DNA from: Sporosarcina sp. FSL W7-1349
GTDB lineage: Bacteria; Bacillota; Bacilli; Bacillales_A; Planococcaceae
Length of the DNA: 64,000 nt
Direction of reading: 5' to 3'
Assembly (NCBI RefSeq): GCF_038003045.1
Contig: NZ_JBBOOK010000001.1
Coordinates: 1,736,001-1,800,000 of the forward strand
How positions within the stretch are numbered: the first letter of the stretch is position 1; each line of letters opens with the position of its first letter. The notes below the pieces were generated by a model. It did not search any database. It was not told the DNA's origin and saw only the letters and a list, made by a program, of their open reading frames with translations. The position numbers and the translations under genes are program-made. Positions 18,619-27,414 of this stretch are shown here, in pieces.

Positions 18619-20067
18619 TTATTTTCGTGATCCTTCTTCTTTTTTCTTCTGTCTCCCTTTTCGCCATACCGAGAACAGGAAACCAAGGAAGAGGACGTAT
18701 ACAAGAATGGAAGCGATCAAATAAGGGGTGTTGAATCCTTTATCTTCGCTCGCAATATAAATTTCCGCCATTTCTCGTTCCAAGACGACCCGGAACATTT
18801 CATCATCCGATTCACGGATCAAATCTCCGTCTAGCAAGCCGCGCAGAACTTTATTCTCCCCAATCACGTCCGCCGAAATGGCCGTATTGGCCGTTTTCGC
18901 CGAATTGTTTAAGGCGACAATCCACGTTTCGTCCGGTGACGAGAGTTTGTAGACGATGAATCCTTCTTCATTATGCAGCATTTCAAATTCCCCGGTCCGA
19001 AGCGTTTCGGATTGATTGCGCAAGCTGTTGAGATCTGCGACATAATCCTTCAACTCCATATCCGTCTTGAAATTCATGAGCGGATGGATGTCCGGCGCTT
19101 GACCCCCATTCACCGCAATTTCCGTTCCATAAGGCATTAGCGGAACACCGGGCATGGTGAATAATGCGGCAGCCGCCAATTTCCAGCGGGTTGGCGGAAA
19201 CATACGCGCTTCCACAATGTCATACGTATAACGCGGACCTGTCAGATCATCCAGTTGAATGAGCTGATCCCGATGTTCATTCGTAAAGATACCGAGTGGT
19301 GACGTATCCGCATCGAACGAAACAAAGGATGTACGGAGGACATTCATTTCCTCCGTATTCGGCGCCAAATCAAATCCGGCGTCCGTTTCTTCATTGGCCA
19401 GAACATAAGCATCCGAATTCTCCTCTTTGATGGCTGCGATCAATTCATTCAAATAGGCCGTATCCATTCCGGCGATTTTCGTCAGGCGGATGCCGTCCAG
19501 ATCATAGGTATTAAGAAATCCGACAATGGCATCCTGGATTGATTGCCGGACAGCCGGATCGGCATAATCCCAATCCATCGTTCCGTCTGCAGCCGGAAGT
19601 GTGGCCAGTTCATTCGCCCACACGTGATTGGCACTTACTCCATTCATTGGAAAATCCGCAATGACTTTCAGATCTTTAGCATGAACTGCCTCAATCATCG
19701 AGTTGAACTCTTCCGCAGTTCCAAAATGAGGATCGAGTTTGACGTAATCCAGCACTTCATTTCCATCATATGTAGCCGTTTCGAAAACCGGGCCAAGGGA
19801 GATGACGGTGAACCCCATATCCAAAATATGTTGCAGACGGTCCACGACCCCAACAAAATCGCCACCGTTAAAGGCCTGCGGATCCTGGGTATTTGCATCC
19901 AAATCATTTTGTCCATTGGCATTATTGAAACGGTCCACCAGCAGGTCATATATACTTTCATCCGCTATCGTGCGCGTCTTTTCCGCCCCCGCAAGCGACG
20001 GAAAAGCAAGCGATACTGAGAGCAGCACTACTGTTAGCAGTCCGAACCATCGATTCACTTTCAACAA
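18619..20067 (-). CDS. Membrane-anchored GH13 (alpha-amylase)-like protein with degenerate active site
   Basis: 482 residues: signal peptide (to about 28, LAFPSLAGAEK), GH13-type barrel, small beta domain, C-terminal transmembrane helix (PYLIASILVYVLFLGFLFSV) and a basic tail, so it is displayed on the outer membrane face. The barrel is recognisable (SIYDLLVDRFNNAN, FNGGDFVGVVDRLQHILDMG), but catalytic regions are altered. Region I reads DFPMNG in place of D-x-x-x-N-H, region II DGIRLTKI with Thr at the nucleophile Asp position, and region IV FVSFDADTS without the His-Asp pair. Hydrolysis by the normal mechanism is unlikely; carbohydrate binding or a structural role is possible. TTG start six bases after AGGAGG. 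Flanked by repeat arrays on both sides. Confidence 0.85.
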   Translation of the reverse strand: MLKVNRWFGLLTVVLLSVSLAFPSLAGAEKTRTIADESIYDLLVDRFNNANGQNDLDANTQDPQAFNGGDFVGVVDRLQHILDMGFTVISLGPVFETATYDGNEVLDYVKLDPHFGTAEEFNSMIEAVHAKDLKVIADFPMNGVSANHVWANELATLPAADGTMDWDYADPAVRQSIQDAIVGFLNTYDLDGIRLTKIAGMDTAYLNELIAAIKEENSDAYVLANEETDAGFDLAPNTEEMNVLRTSFVSFDADTSPLGIFTNEHRDQLIQLDDLTGPRYTYDIVEARMFPPTRWKLAAAALFTMPGVPLMPYGTEIAVNGGQAPDIHPLMNFKTDMELKDYVADLNSLRNQSETLRTGEFEMLHNEEGFIVYKLSSPDETWIVALNNSAKTANTAISADVIGENKVLRGLLDGDLIRESDDEMFRVVLEREMAEIYIASEDKGFNTPYLIASILVYVLFLGFLFSVWRKGRQKKKEEGSRK

Positions 20068-20202
20068 AATTGCCTCCTCGCAACAAACTATCCCTCGTTA
20101 TTTTACCAAACGCCTCCCCTTCCCGCTATTCTTTCAATACAATTTGGATGGTTAGCGCTGGAAATAGGTCGATTTTGTGAAAATGGGAGAGGGGGTGTCG
20201 AT

Positions 20203-20860
20203 GCGGGGCATGACAGTTTCCTAGATTGTCCTTACAGTTCAAGGCAGCGCCCTTACAGTTCGTCCAATTGCCATGACAGTTCGCCCGAGCCATAACAGTT
20301 TCCCAGGTTGTCCTGACAGTTTGAGGTACCGCCCTTACAGTTCGCCCATTTGCCATGACAGTTCAACCGCGCCATGACAGTTTCACCACTTGTCCTTACA
20401 GTTCGAGGCAGCGCCCTTACAGTTCGTCCAATTGCCATGACAGTTCGCCCGAGCCATGACAGTTTCCCAGGTTGTCCTTACAGTTTGAGGTACCGCCCTT
20501 ACAGTTCGCCCATTTGCCATGACAGTTCAACCGCGCCATGACAGTTTCATCAGTTGTCCTTACAGTTCAAGGCAGCGCCCTTACAGTTCGTCCAATTGCC
20601 ATGACAGTTCGCCCGAGCCATGACAGTTTCCCAGGTTGTCCTTACAGTTTGAGGTACCGCCCTTACAGTTCGCCCATTTGCCATGACAGTTCAACCGACC
20701 CATGACAGTTTCACCACTTGTCCTTACAGTTCGAGGCAGCGCCCTTACAGTTCGCCCAATTGCCATGACAGTTCAACCGACCCATGACAGTTTCCCAGAT
20801 TGTCCTTACGGTTCGAGCTAGCGCCCTTTCAGTTCGTCCGAGCCATTACAGTTTCCCGCC
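20203..20860 (-). repeat. AACTGT-core array, locus B (82-bp superperiod)
   Basis: Read on the minus strand, units AACTGTCATGGC, AACTGTAAGGGC and AACTGTMAGGAC repeat with spacings 21, 21, 21, 19 (82 bp), about eight superperiods. It is the same family and spacing rule as loci A (3879) and C (56690). It lies between the start of the GH13-like gene and the next operon's terminator. No gene is seen. Confidence 0.93.
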
Positions 20861-20868
20861 CCATAAGT

Positions 20869-20899
20869 AAAAACCCGCCAGCACGCAGCTGGCGGGTTG
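20869..20899 (-). terminator. Terminator of the yisK/yisL-side transcription unit
   Basis: Minus-strand stem AACCCGCCAGC/GCTGGCGGGTT followed by TTTACTT, just after the 35-codon gene. Confidence 0.9.
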
Positions 20900-20904
20900 T
20901 CCGG

Positions 20905-21012
20905 TCAATCATCAAACTCATCGGGGGCTCTCATTCTTCGGTACGTAATGAAGACAGATATGGCGAATAGCGCCATTAATAACAAAATGATCCCAAATGC
21001 GATCGGTCCCAT
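20905..21012 (-). CDS. 35-residue single-helix membrane protein
   Basis: Starts MGPIAFGIILLLMALFAISV and continues into a positively charged YRRMRAP then acidic DEFDD end. GGAGAGG lies about nine bases upstream of the ATG. It is immediately followed by a strong terminator and lies 27 bases downstream of yisL, consistent with a last cistron. I do not recognise it. An overlapping ATG seven bases upstream in another frame gives no membrane-like product. Confidence 0.6.
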   Translation of the reverse strand: MGPIAFGIILLLMALFAISVFITYRRMRAPDEFDD

Positions 21013-21039
21013 TGTCCATATCCTCTCCAATCCGTCTGT

Positions 21040-21420
21040 TTATAAGTTAGCGAACCACGAAACTCCAACCGGAAGGTAGAATCCGATAAACATCGTTGCC
21101 AGGAGGAAAACGAAGAACAAGATCCAGAACATGCCCGTCTTTTTCCCTTTCTCCCCGCGGACCAGCACCATTTCCATCATGCCGATCGTCAACAGACCGA
21201 GCAAGAATTTGACGCCGTATAGCGCGGCATTCGCGCTAGAATACTTGAAGAATAGCAATGCGCCGGAAATTACAATTAGTACATAGAACAGCCTTGCAAT
21301 CATATGCGTGATTTTCTTGCCTTTTGTCCCGTTCGCCATGACGGCGGCCACGAGGAACAAAATGATGCCGACCACCCATGTGAACACATGGAAATGAGTC
21401 GTGCTCGATAATGCGTCCAA
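21040..21420 (-). CDS. yisL: YisL family membrane protein (UPF0344/DUF1516)
   Basis: 126 residues, four hydrophobic helices. Family signatures HFHVFTWVVGIILFLVA, KGKKITHMIARLFYVLI and LLTIGMMEMVLVRGEKGKKT follow B. subtilis YisL in order. I use the TTG at 21420 (GAGGTG six bases upstream); an in-frame ATG at 21438 overlaps that site and gives a longer N terminus than the family has. Adjacent to yisK as in B. subtilis. Function unknown. Confidence 0.9.
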   Translation of the reverse strand: MDALSSTTHFHVFTWVVGIILFLVAAVMANGTKGKKITHMIARLFYVLIVISGALLFFKYSSANAALYGVKFLLGLLTIGMMEMVLVRGEKGKKTGMFWILFFVFLLATMFIGFYLPVGVSWFANL

Positions 21421-21515
21421 ACTCGTCACCTCATTCATTATTCATACATAATAATGGTATCATAACGGGGAATCCAAATAAAAGAATATGGGCTTCCCCG
21501 CTGTCCATCCAGCTA

Positions 21516-22415
21516 TTAATTAAACCGGTTGACGAGCGTGCCGATCCCTTCAACGGAGATTTTCACCGTGTCACCCTTTTTTAGGAAGGTCGGCGGCGTC
21601 ATGCCTTTCCCAACTCCTGCTGGCGTGCCTGTCAAAATGACATCGCCTGGCTCCAGCGTCACATAACGGGAAATTTCCGCAATCAATTCATCGATCTTGA
21701 AGATCATCTTCGACGTATTACTGTTCTGCCGCACATCATCATTCACTTTCGTCACGATGGATAGATTATGCGGATCCGGCAACTCATCCTTTGTCACCAA
21801 ATATGGGCCGAGCGGGCAGGACCCTTCCAAACTCTTGCCAAGGAAATATTGTTGATGGTCCTCCTGCACATTTCGCGCTGTCACGTCATTGGCGATCGTG
21901 TAGCCGAAGACATAATCGTATGCTAGCTGACGCGGAATTTGTTTCCCTTTTTTGCTGATGACTACCGCTAGTTCTCCTTCATAGTCCAAGCTATCCGTTA
22001 CGTCGTTGTGGATCGGCAAGTTTTGTTCGTCCGCGGCGATCGTCGTTGGTGATTTCGTGAAGACAACCACTTTTTCAGGTGGCGTATCTGAGCCCATTTC
22101 CGCCGCATGATCGGCATAGTTCTTGCCGACACATAAAATATTTTTCGGGGTTCTCGGAATCGGGGACAGCCATTCGATGTCTGTGAAGGCATATTTGAAT
22201 TGCTCCGGGTTTTCATCTTCCCGCGCCCGTTCCACGAGCTGTCTCACCTTCTCCACGAAATCGAGGCCAGCCGCCACTCCTTCCGTGATTGTCTGTGGAA
22301 AATCGGCTTCGCCGTATGCTTCCGCAATGGCAAGCACGTCCCACACCGCATCTTCCTTTTTCACTTTCGGACCGAATGAAGTCCTGTTCTCGTAACGGAA
22401 CGACAATAGTTTCAT
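21516..22415 (-). CDS. yisK: Fumarylacetoacetate hydrolase family protein YisK
   Basis: 299 residues. A lid-like N-terminal domain (to about 85) is followed by the FAH barrel: ILCVGKNYADHAAEMG, metal ligands in DYEGELAVVI (Glu-x-Glu), the DVTARNVQ loop and the C-terminal LTGTPAGVGKGM. B. subtilis YisK is an oxaloacetate decarboxylase that also localises with the elongation machinery; the same activity is likely but not shown. Located directly upstream of yisL. Confidence 0.9.
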   Translation of the reverse strand: MKLLSFRYENRTSFGPKVKKEDAVWDVLAIAEAYGEADFPQTITEGVAAGLDFVEKVRQLVERAREDENPEQFKYAFTDIEWLSPIPRTPKNILCVGKNYADHAAEMGSDTPPEKVVVFTKSPTTIAADEQNLPIHNDVTDSLDYEGELAVVISKKGKQIPRQLAYDYVFGYTIANDVTARNVQEDHQQYFLGKSLEGSCPLGPYLVTKDELPDPHNLSIVTKVNDDVRQNSNTSKMIFKIDELIAEISRYVTLEPGDVILTGTPAGVGKGMTPPTFLKKGDTVKISVEGIGTLVNRFN

Positions 22416-22525
22416 CTTTTTTATCCATCCCTTCTCAAAATCAATTACCGCACTGGCTGGCGCTCTATCATTCTGCCAGCCTTAGCCTATCTTCCATGTT
22501 ACAACATTTCCCCGGATTTCTCTTC

Positions 22526-23698
22526 TCAATCCGACATTTTTTTTCCGTATGTCCCTCTTCGCCATATCCACTCGAGCGGACCCATGCGGAATTTGGACAA
22601 CCAGATTTCCGCAAAAATCACTTGGATGACAAAGATGCCGCCCGCAATCCATGTCCCTGTTTCGAGATCCACCTTGCCGTAAAGCCCGAATCCATAGGAG
22701 TAAAAAATGAGTGTCGCTACGATGGATTGGGTAATATACGTCGTCAACGACATCCGCCCCGCTTTGGCGACCGGACGGAAAATCGACCGGAACAGCCGGA
22801 TTTGCGCCAACAGCAAGAAGATCGCGATATAGCCCAACGCGAGAATCACACCGCCGAACGCCTCTTGAATAAATTGATTGGAAGCCGAAGTTCCGTATTG
22901 GAACGGAAAAGACTTCAGCCAAATGCCAGTAGGAATAAAAAGGATTGCCCCCATCGCTAGCCAACGTTTTAGTTCCCCTGCCCGTTCAAATAGCTTCCAT
23001 TTCGACAAAACGGTACCCAATATCATTAGCGGCAAGATCATGAATAATCCGAGCAAAACGCCGCTCATCAAGCCGACTTGGAGCCAGTCATGGAACCTTT
23101 GCGCCATGATATCCATAAAATTTCCATGAGCATATGCGGAAATGGATAATTCCACTTGATGGATATCGACGAACGACGGATCCACCGATACCGGATCCAA
23201 TTTTTCTGCAAGCTTCAACAACGCAAGAAGTCCGCCCATCGGCAACGCGTATAGGATAAATGCAATCGGCAGCAGCCACTTTGTCCGCAGCCGGATGAAT
23301 AATAAAAGCACGAACCCCATCGCTGCGTAGGACAATAAAATATCCCCCGCCCAGATCAACAGGCCGTGAATCAGGCCAAATACGAGCAACAGGCCGAGCC
23401 GTCGGGACAATACCCGAGCGAACGGAGATCCGCTGTCGACCGCTTTCTCAAATTGCATATTCAGCCCATACCCGAACATGATGGCGAAAATCGGATAAAA
23501 ACTTCCTTGGATGAAAATCGCGATCCCTTTATATGTCACTTCATCCGAAGGCGTACTGAACCAGCTATACGGGTCGATATACAAAATCGGCGTATGGAAA
23601 AACAACATATTGGCAATGAAAATCCCGAACAGCGCAAACCCCCGCATGAGGTCCAACGCTTCGATCCGATTCCCGAGGGCTGTCGGTTCTACTTTCAA
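22526..23698 (-). CDS. DUF418 (YeiB-type) multi-pass membrane protein
   Basis: 390 residues with about nine to ten transmembrane helices. The N-terminal signature RIEALDLMRGFALFGIFIAN and C-terminal DUF418 region (GRMSLTTYITQSIV, GPLEWIWRRGTYGK) define the family; function unknown, possibly acyltransferase-related. The gene follows addA with overlap: the ATG at 23704 sits on the AGGAGGA site itself, whereas the TTG at 23698 is six bases away, so I use TTG. Confidence 0.85.
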   Translation of the reverse strand: MKVEPTALGNRIEALDLMRGFALFGIFIANMLFFHTPILYIDPYSWFSTPSDEVTYKGIAIFIQGSFYPIFAIMFGYGLNMQFEKAVDSGSPFARVLSRRLGLLLVFGLIHGLLIWAGDILLSYAAMGFVLLLFIRLRTKWLLPIAFILYALPMGGLLALLKLAEKLDPVSVDPSFVDIHQVELSISAYAHGNFMDIMAQRFHDWLQVGLMSGVLLGLFMILPLMILGTVLSKWKLFERAGELKRWLAMGAILFIPTGIWLKSFPFQYGTSASNQFIQEAFGGVILALGYIAIFLLLAQIRLFRSIFRPVAKAGRMSLTTYITQSIVATLIFYSYGFGLYGKVDLETGTWIAGGIFVIQVIFAEIWLSKFRMGPLEWIWRRGTYGKKMSD

Positions 23699-23700
23699 AA

Positions 23701-26700
23701 TCATTCCTCCTGAATAGGTACGGTCCTCTCTCCATCAAATAGATACAGGACCATTTCCTTAATAGGTATGTGCAAAATCTCTCCCAGCGCTTGCCGGTAT
23801 AAATTCAACTGGATGCCATAGCGCCGCTGCATCTCAGCATCAGCTTCCTCCGCCGTCCGGAATCGTCCGCGGACCCGGTCCGTTTTGTAATCCAAAAGCA
23901 CCCAGCCGTCTTTCTCTTCAAAAAGACAGTCCACAATCCCTTGCAAAATCTGGCGGTCCCCATCCTGCCCGTCATACGCGTACGTAAACGGCAATTCACG
24001 GAACAATCGGTTTGCCGACTGGAGCCGCTTAGCAAGAGGAGTCGTGAAAAAGTGGGCGACCGAACTCGCATCCACTGCATTGGCCTCCTCCATCGTCAGC
24101 AATTGACACTCCACCAGTTCCGAAATAACTTCTTCGACCATACGGATGGTGACGGTCTGCTCAAGCGGAATCTGCTGCATAATCGTGTGCATCGCGGTTC
24201 CGATTTCGGCAGCCGACAAAGCGCGGGACTGCATGAATTCCGGCCGGTCATGTAAGTACGGCGTGCCCACTTCATCTTCCTCGACGGTGAATGGATCATC
24301 TTCATCGGTTTGCTGCTCCAGGATGGCGAGCCGTTTCACGTCGCTTACCGTCTGTTTGGAGCGTTTGGACACCGAAGCCAAATGCGGATAGGTCCAATCG
24401 AACCGACGGTGTACTTCCGCCAAAGCGACATCATCCACCTGAATCGGCTCCAACAGTGCCGTATCTGCTGCCGTTTCGGCAGATGAAGATTCCAATTCCT
24501 CTAAGAATGAAGAGACCGGCTGCGCATCGATTTCCCATTTCGAATGATCGTCCAGCAGCTCTCCACCTTGGATTACGCCGAACTTTTCGAAAGCGGAATG
24601 CCTCGCGACGGCCGGCCCGATCCAGTCGAGGTAGCCATTGGCGCGGGATCGAACATATTCCGGCAATCGTTCCGCAGGGTTCACAAGTTGGGCATCCTGC
24701 CATTTCACAATCGCTTTTTCGATATCTTTTACCGAAGCGACAATTTCCAACTGCTCCTTCGCGCGTGTCATCGCCACGTACAGGACGCGCATCTCCTCCG
24801 CGCGCATTTCCAGCTCCTTCTTCTCCTTCATCGCAAGATACGGCAACGATGTATACGTGATCCGGTTGTCCGGATCGATCGCCTTCACCGCGAGCCCGAA
24901 ATGCTGGTCGAATAAATACGTTTCATTGAAATCCATCTTATTGAACTGCCGGCCGGCCCCCGCGATGAATACATACGGGAATTCCAGCCCTTTCGAAGAA
25001 TGGATCGTCATCATCCGGACGACGTTCTCTTTCTCGCTCAGCGATCGGGCCGCTCCGAGATCATCCCCCCGCCGCCTCATCCGGTCGACAAAACGCAAAA
25101 AGCGGAACAATCCACGGAACGACGTCTTTTCATAATCGATAGCCCGGTCATGCAGCGCGCGAAGATTCGCTTGGCGTTGTTTCCCGTTCGGCATCGCGCC
25201 GACCATCTCATAATAATGCGTATCGGAATACACTTGCCAAATGAGTTCGGACAATGATCCGCGACGTGCCAGATTACGCCAATCCTCGAACTGGACAAAG
25301 AACCGCTGCAACTTCAACTGCGTTTCCGGAGCCACCCCCGACCCGCCCATTGAAATGAACGTCTGGAGCGCTTCATAGAAAGGAACACTTTTTTTGGCCA
25401 GCCGGATTTGCGCCAACTCGTTCTCCGTCAGCCCGACAAACGGGGCGCGCAGCACGGAGGCGAGCGGAATGTCCTGATACGGATTGTCGATGACGCGCAA
25501 TGTGTTCAGCATGATCATCACTTCAAGTGCGTCGAAATAGCCACGCTTCAGTTCGGTGTAAACGGGAATCCCCGCCAACTTGAACTCTTCCGCTATTTCA
25601 CCTGACCACGTCATCGAGCGCATGAGAATGACGATGTCCCGATACTCAAGCGGTCGCCGCTCTTCGGTGAACGCATCTGTCACTTCCGCTCCGGAAGCCA
25701 TCAGCTGCCGTATTTTTCGGATCATATATCGCGCTTCGGCCTGTGAACTCTTCAAACTTTGGCCCGCCAGTTCCGTCGCGTCCTCAGCCTCATCATCGTC
25801 CTCTTCTTCGTCTGCGTAAAGAAGCGACAGCTGAGTCGGAACGCTCTTTTCCGGATACTGGGCTCCATATTTCAAGGCGGCAGCCTCATCATATTCGATC
25901 TCGCCGACCCGCTCCCCCATCACTTGGTGAAAGACGAAATTTGTCGCATCCAGTACTTCTTCCCGGCTCCGGAAGTTCGCGTTCAAATCAATCTTTAGGC
26001 CTTCATCGCCATCGTCCTCAGTAAACCGATTATATTTCCCAAGAAATAGCATCGGCTCAGCCAAACGGAACCGGTAAATGGACTGCTTGACGTCGCCGAC
26101 CATGAACAAATTGCCATCGGACTCTCCGGCACGCTTCACCAACTGGATGATCGTCTCTTGCAATCTATTCACGTCCTGGTACTCGTCAACAAGCACTTCC
26201 TTAAATCGATTCCGATAATCCTGCGAGATGGCGGACGGATATAATTTCCCATCCCTCTCTTCGGATAAAATGCGCAATGCGTAATGCTCAAGATCCGAGA
26301 AATCGACGATGCCGCGATCGAGCTTCACCCGCTCATAGCGCCGTCCGAAATCAATGACAAGATCGATGAGCGTGTGCATTGCGGGAGCCATCAAACGGAT
26401 TTCCTCCAATAACCGAGCAGGCGTCCGTGTAAAATAGCTATCCTTCACAATGTTCATCATCTTCTTCACATCATCGCGAAGCTTCTTCGCCCGCTTCGCC
26501 AATTCCTCATCGCAGGAATCTTTCTTAATGCGGCCCGCCGTCACCCATTTCAACGTCGCGAAGAACTCGTACGTTTCTTCCCACGTCGTTTCATTCAACC
26601 GGCGGATCGCTTCGTTGATCCATAGGAGATCAGCTTCTGCCGTCGCTGCGAGCGGTTCCGGGCCGTCCGGCAACAATGCGATGCGGCGCATCTCCTCCGC

Positions 26701-27414
26701 AAGCGCAGCAGCCTCCTCCAGCGTATGACGGATCGAAGTCTTCAACGGTTGGATGAAATCCAGCTCATCAACGGAACCGATGCCGCCGATTTCATATTGT
26801 TCCGGAATCCGGCGGAGCCATGCTTCCGGTGACGGATGGACGCGCGAGTAATCATACAGCCGGTCGATCAGCGTCTCGATCGCCTGGTCGTTCCGGTCCG
26901 ATGTGAAACTGTCCGCCAGGCGATACATCGCATCCGGGTTTTCCGCGCCATACGCCTCTTCCAGCACTTCCCCGATCGTGTCGTCCCGTAAAAGTGCCGC
27001 TTCCGTGCTGTCCGCGATGCGAAAGCCCGGGTCGATATCGAGCAAATACGCATACTGACGCACGACATTCAGGCAAAACGAGTGCAATGTGGAGATCTGG
27101 GCTTTATTCAATAAATTCAATTGCCTCCGTAAATGGGCAGAATCCGGCCTCGCCGCAATCGCTTCCTCCAGCGCCTTCGCCATCCGGTGGCGCATTTCCG
27201 CTGCGGAGGCGTTTGTGAACGTCACGACAAGCAACTGATCAACGTCTGTCGGATCGCTTTCATTCAACACCTTTTCAATCATCCGGGTGATGAGCACTTT
27301 CGTTTTTCCCGACCCGGCTGCAGCAGAAACGAGGATGTCCTTCCCCGATGCCCAGATCGCTTTCCACTGGGCATCCGTGAACGTCACGCCTTCAGGTTTC
27401 ACTGGTATGTTCAT
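23701..27414 (-). CDS. addA: ATP-dependent helicase/nuclease subunit A
   Basis: 1237 residues. UvrD-type helicase and RecB-family nuclease of the AddAB complex, which resects double-strand breaks up to Chi. Walker A AAAGSGKT at residues 31-38, FTNASAAEMRHR (Ia), LVDEYQDVNRLQ (II), GDVKQSIYRFR (III), TIHSSKGLEFPYVFI (V) and VAMTRAKEQLEI (VI). The C-terminal nuclease has WVLLDYKTDRV. The ATG at 27414 has GGAGGTGG upstream; the frame runs further 5' only because it overlaps addB in another frame. It overlaps the end of addB by 23 bases (translational coupling). Confidence 0.97.
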   Translation of the reverse strand: MNIPVKPEGVTFTDAQWKAIWASGKDILVSAAAGSGKTKVLITRMIEKVLNESDPTDVDQLLVVTFTNASAAEMRHRMAKALEEAIAARPDSAHLRRQLNLLNKAQISTLHSFCLNVVRQYAYLLDIDPGFRIADSTEAALLRDDTIGEVLEEAYGAENPDAMYRLADSFTSDRNDQAIETLIDRLYDYSRVHPSPEAWLRRIPEQYEIGGIGSVDELDFIQPLKTSIRHTLEEAAALAEEMRRIALLPDGPEPLAATAEADLLWINEAIRRLNETTWEETYEFFATLKWVTAGRIKKDSCDEELAKRAKKLRDDVKKMMNIVKDSYFTRTPARLLEEIRLMAPAMHTLIDLVIDFGRRYERVKLDRGIVDFSDLEHYALRILSEERDGKLYPSAISQDYRNRFKEVLVDEYQDVNRLQETIIQLVKRAGESDGNLFMVGDVKQSIYRFRLAEPMLFLGKYNRFTEDDGDEGLKIDLNANFRSREEVLDATNFVFHQVMGERVGEIEYDEAAALKYGAQYPEKSVPTQLSLLYADEEEDDDEAEDATELAGQSLKSSQAEARYMIRKIRQLMASGAEVTDAFTEERRPLEYRDIVILMRSMTWSGEIAEEFKLAGIPVYTELKRGYFDALEVMIMLNTLRVIDNPYQDIPLASVLRAPFVGLTENELAQIRLAKKSVPFYEALQTFISMGGSGVAPETQLKLQRFFVQFEDWRNLARRGSLSELIWQVYSDTHYYEMVGAMPNGKQRQANLRALHDRAIDYEKTSFRGLFRFLRFVDRMRRRGDDLGAARSLSEKENVVRMMTIHSSKGLEFPYVFIAGAGRQFNKMDFNETYLFDQHFGLAVKAIDPDNRITYTSLPYLAMKEKKELEMRAEEMRVLYVAMTRAKEQLEIVASVKDIEKAIVKWQDAQLVNPAERLPEYVRSRANGYLDWIGPAVARHSAFEKFGVIQGGELLDDHSKWEIDAQPVSSFLEELESSSAETAADTALLEPIQVDDVALAEVHRRFDWTYPHLASVSKRSKQTVSDVKRLAILEQQTDEDDPFTVEEDEVGTPYLHDRPEFMQSRALSAAEIGTAMHTIMQQIPLEQTVTIRMVEEVISELVECQLLTMEEANAVDASSVAHFFTTPLAKRLQSANRLFRELPFTYAYDGQDGDRQILQGIVDCLFEEKDGWVLLDYKTDRVRGRFRTAEEADAEMQRRYGIQLNLYRQALGEILHIPIKEMVLYLFDGERTVPIQEE

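Noticed and set aside
17683..18667. Minus-strand frames over the repeat array giving 90-141-residue 'repeat proteins' rich in VSAVxxSYQRLCRSIS
   Set aside because: They arise because the array is register-perfect and locally stop-free; no ribosome site, and the start lies inside a repeat. Protein repeat only reflects DNA repeat.
20897..21079. 60-residue plus-strand frame in the yisL downstream gap
   Set aside because: No ribosome site; the opposite strand holds a better small membrane protein with site and terminator.
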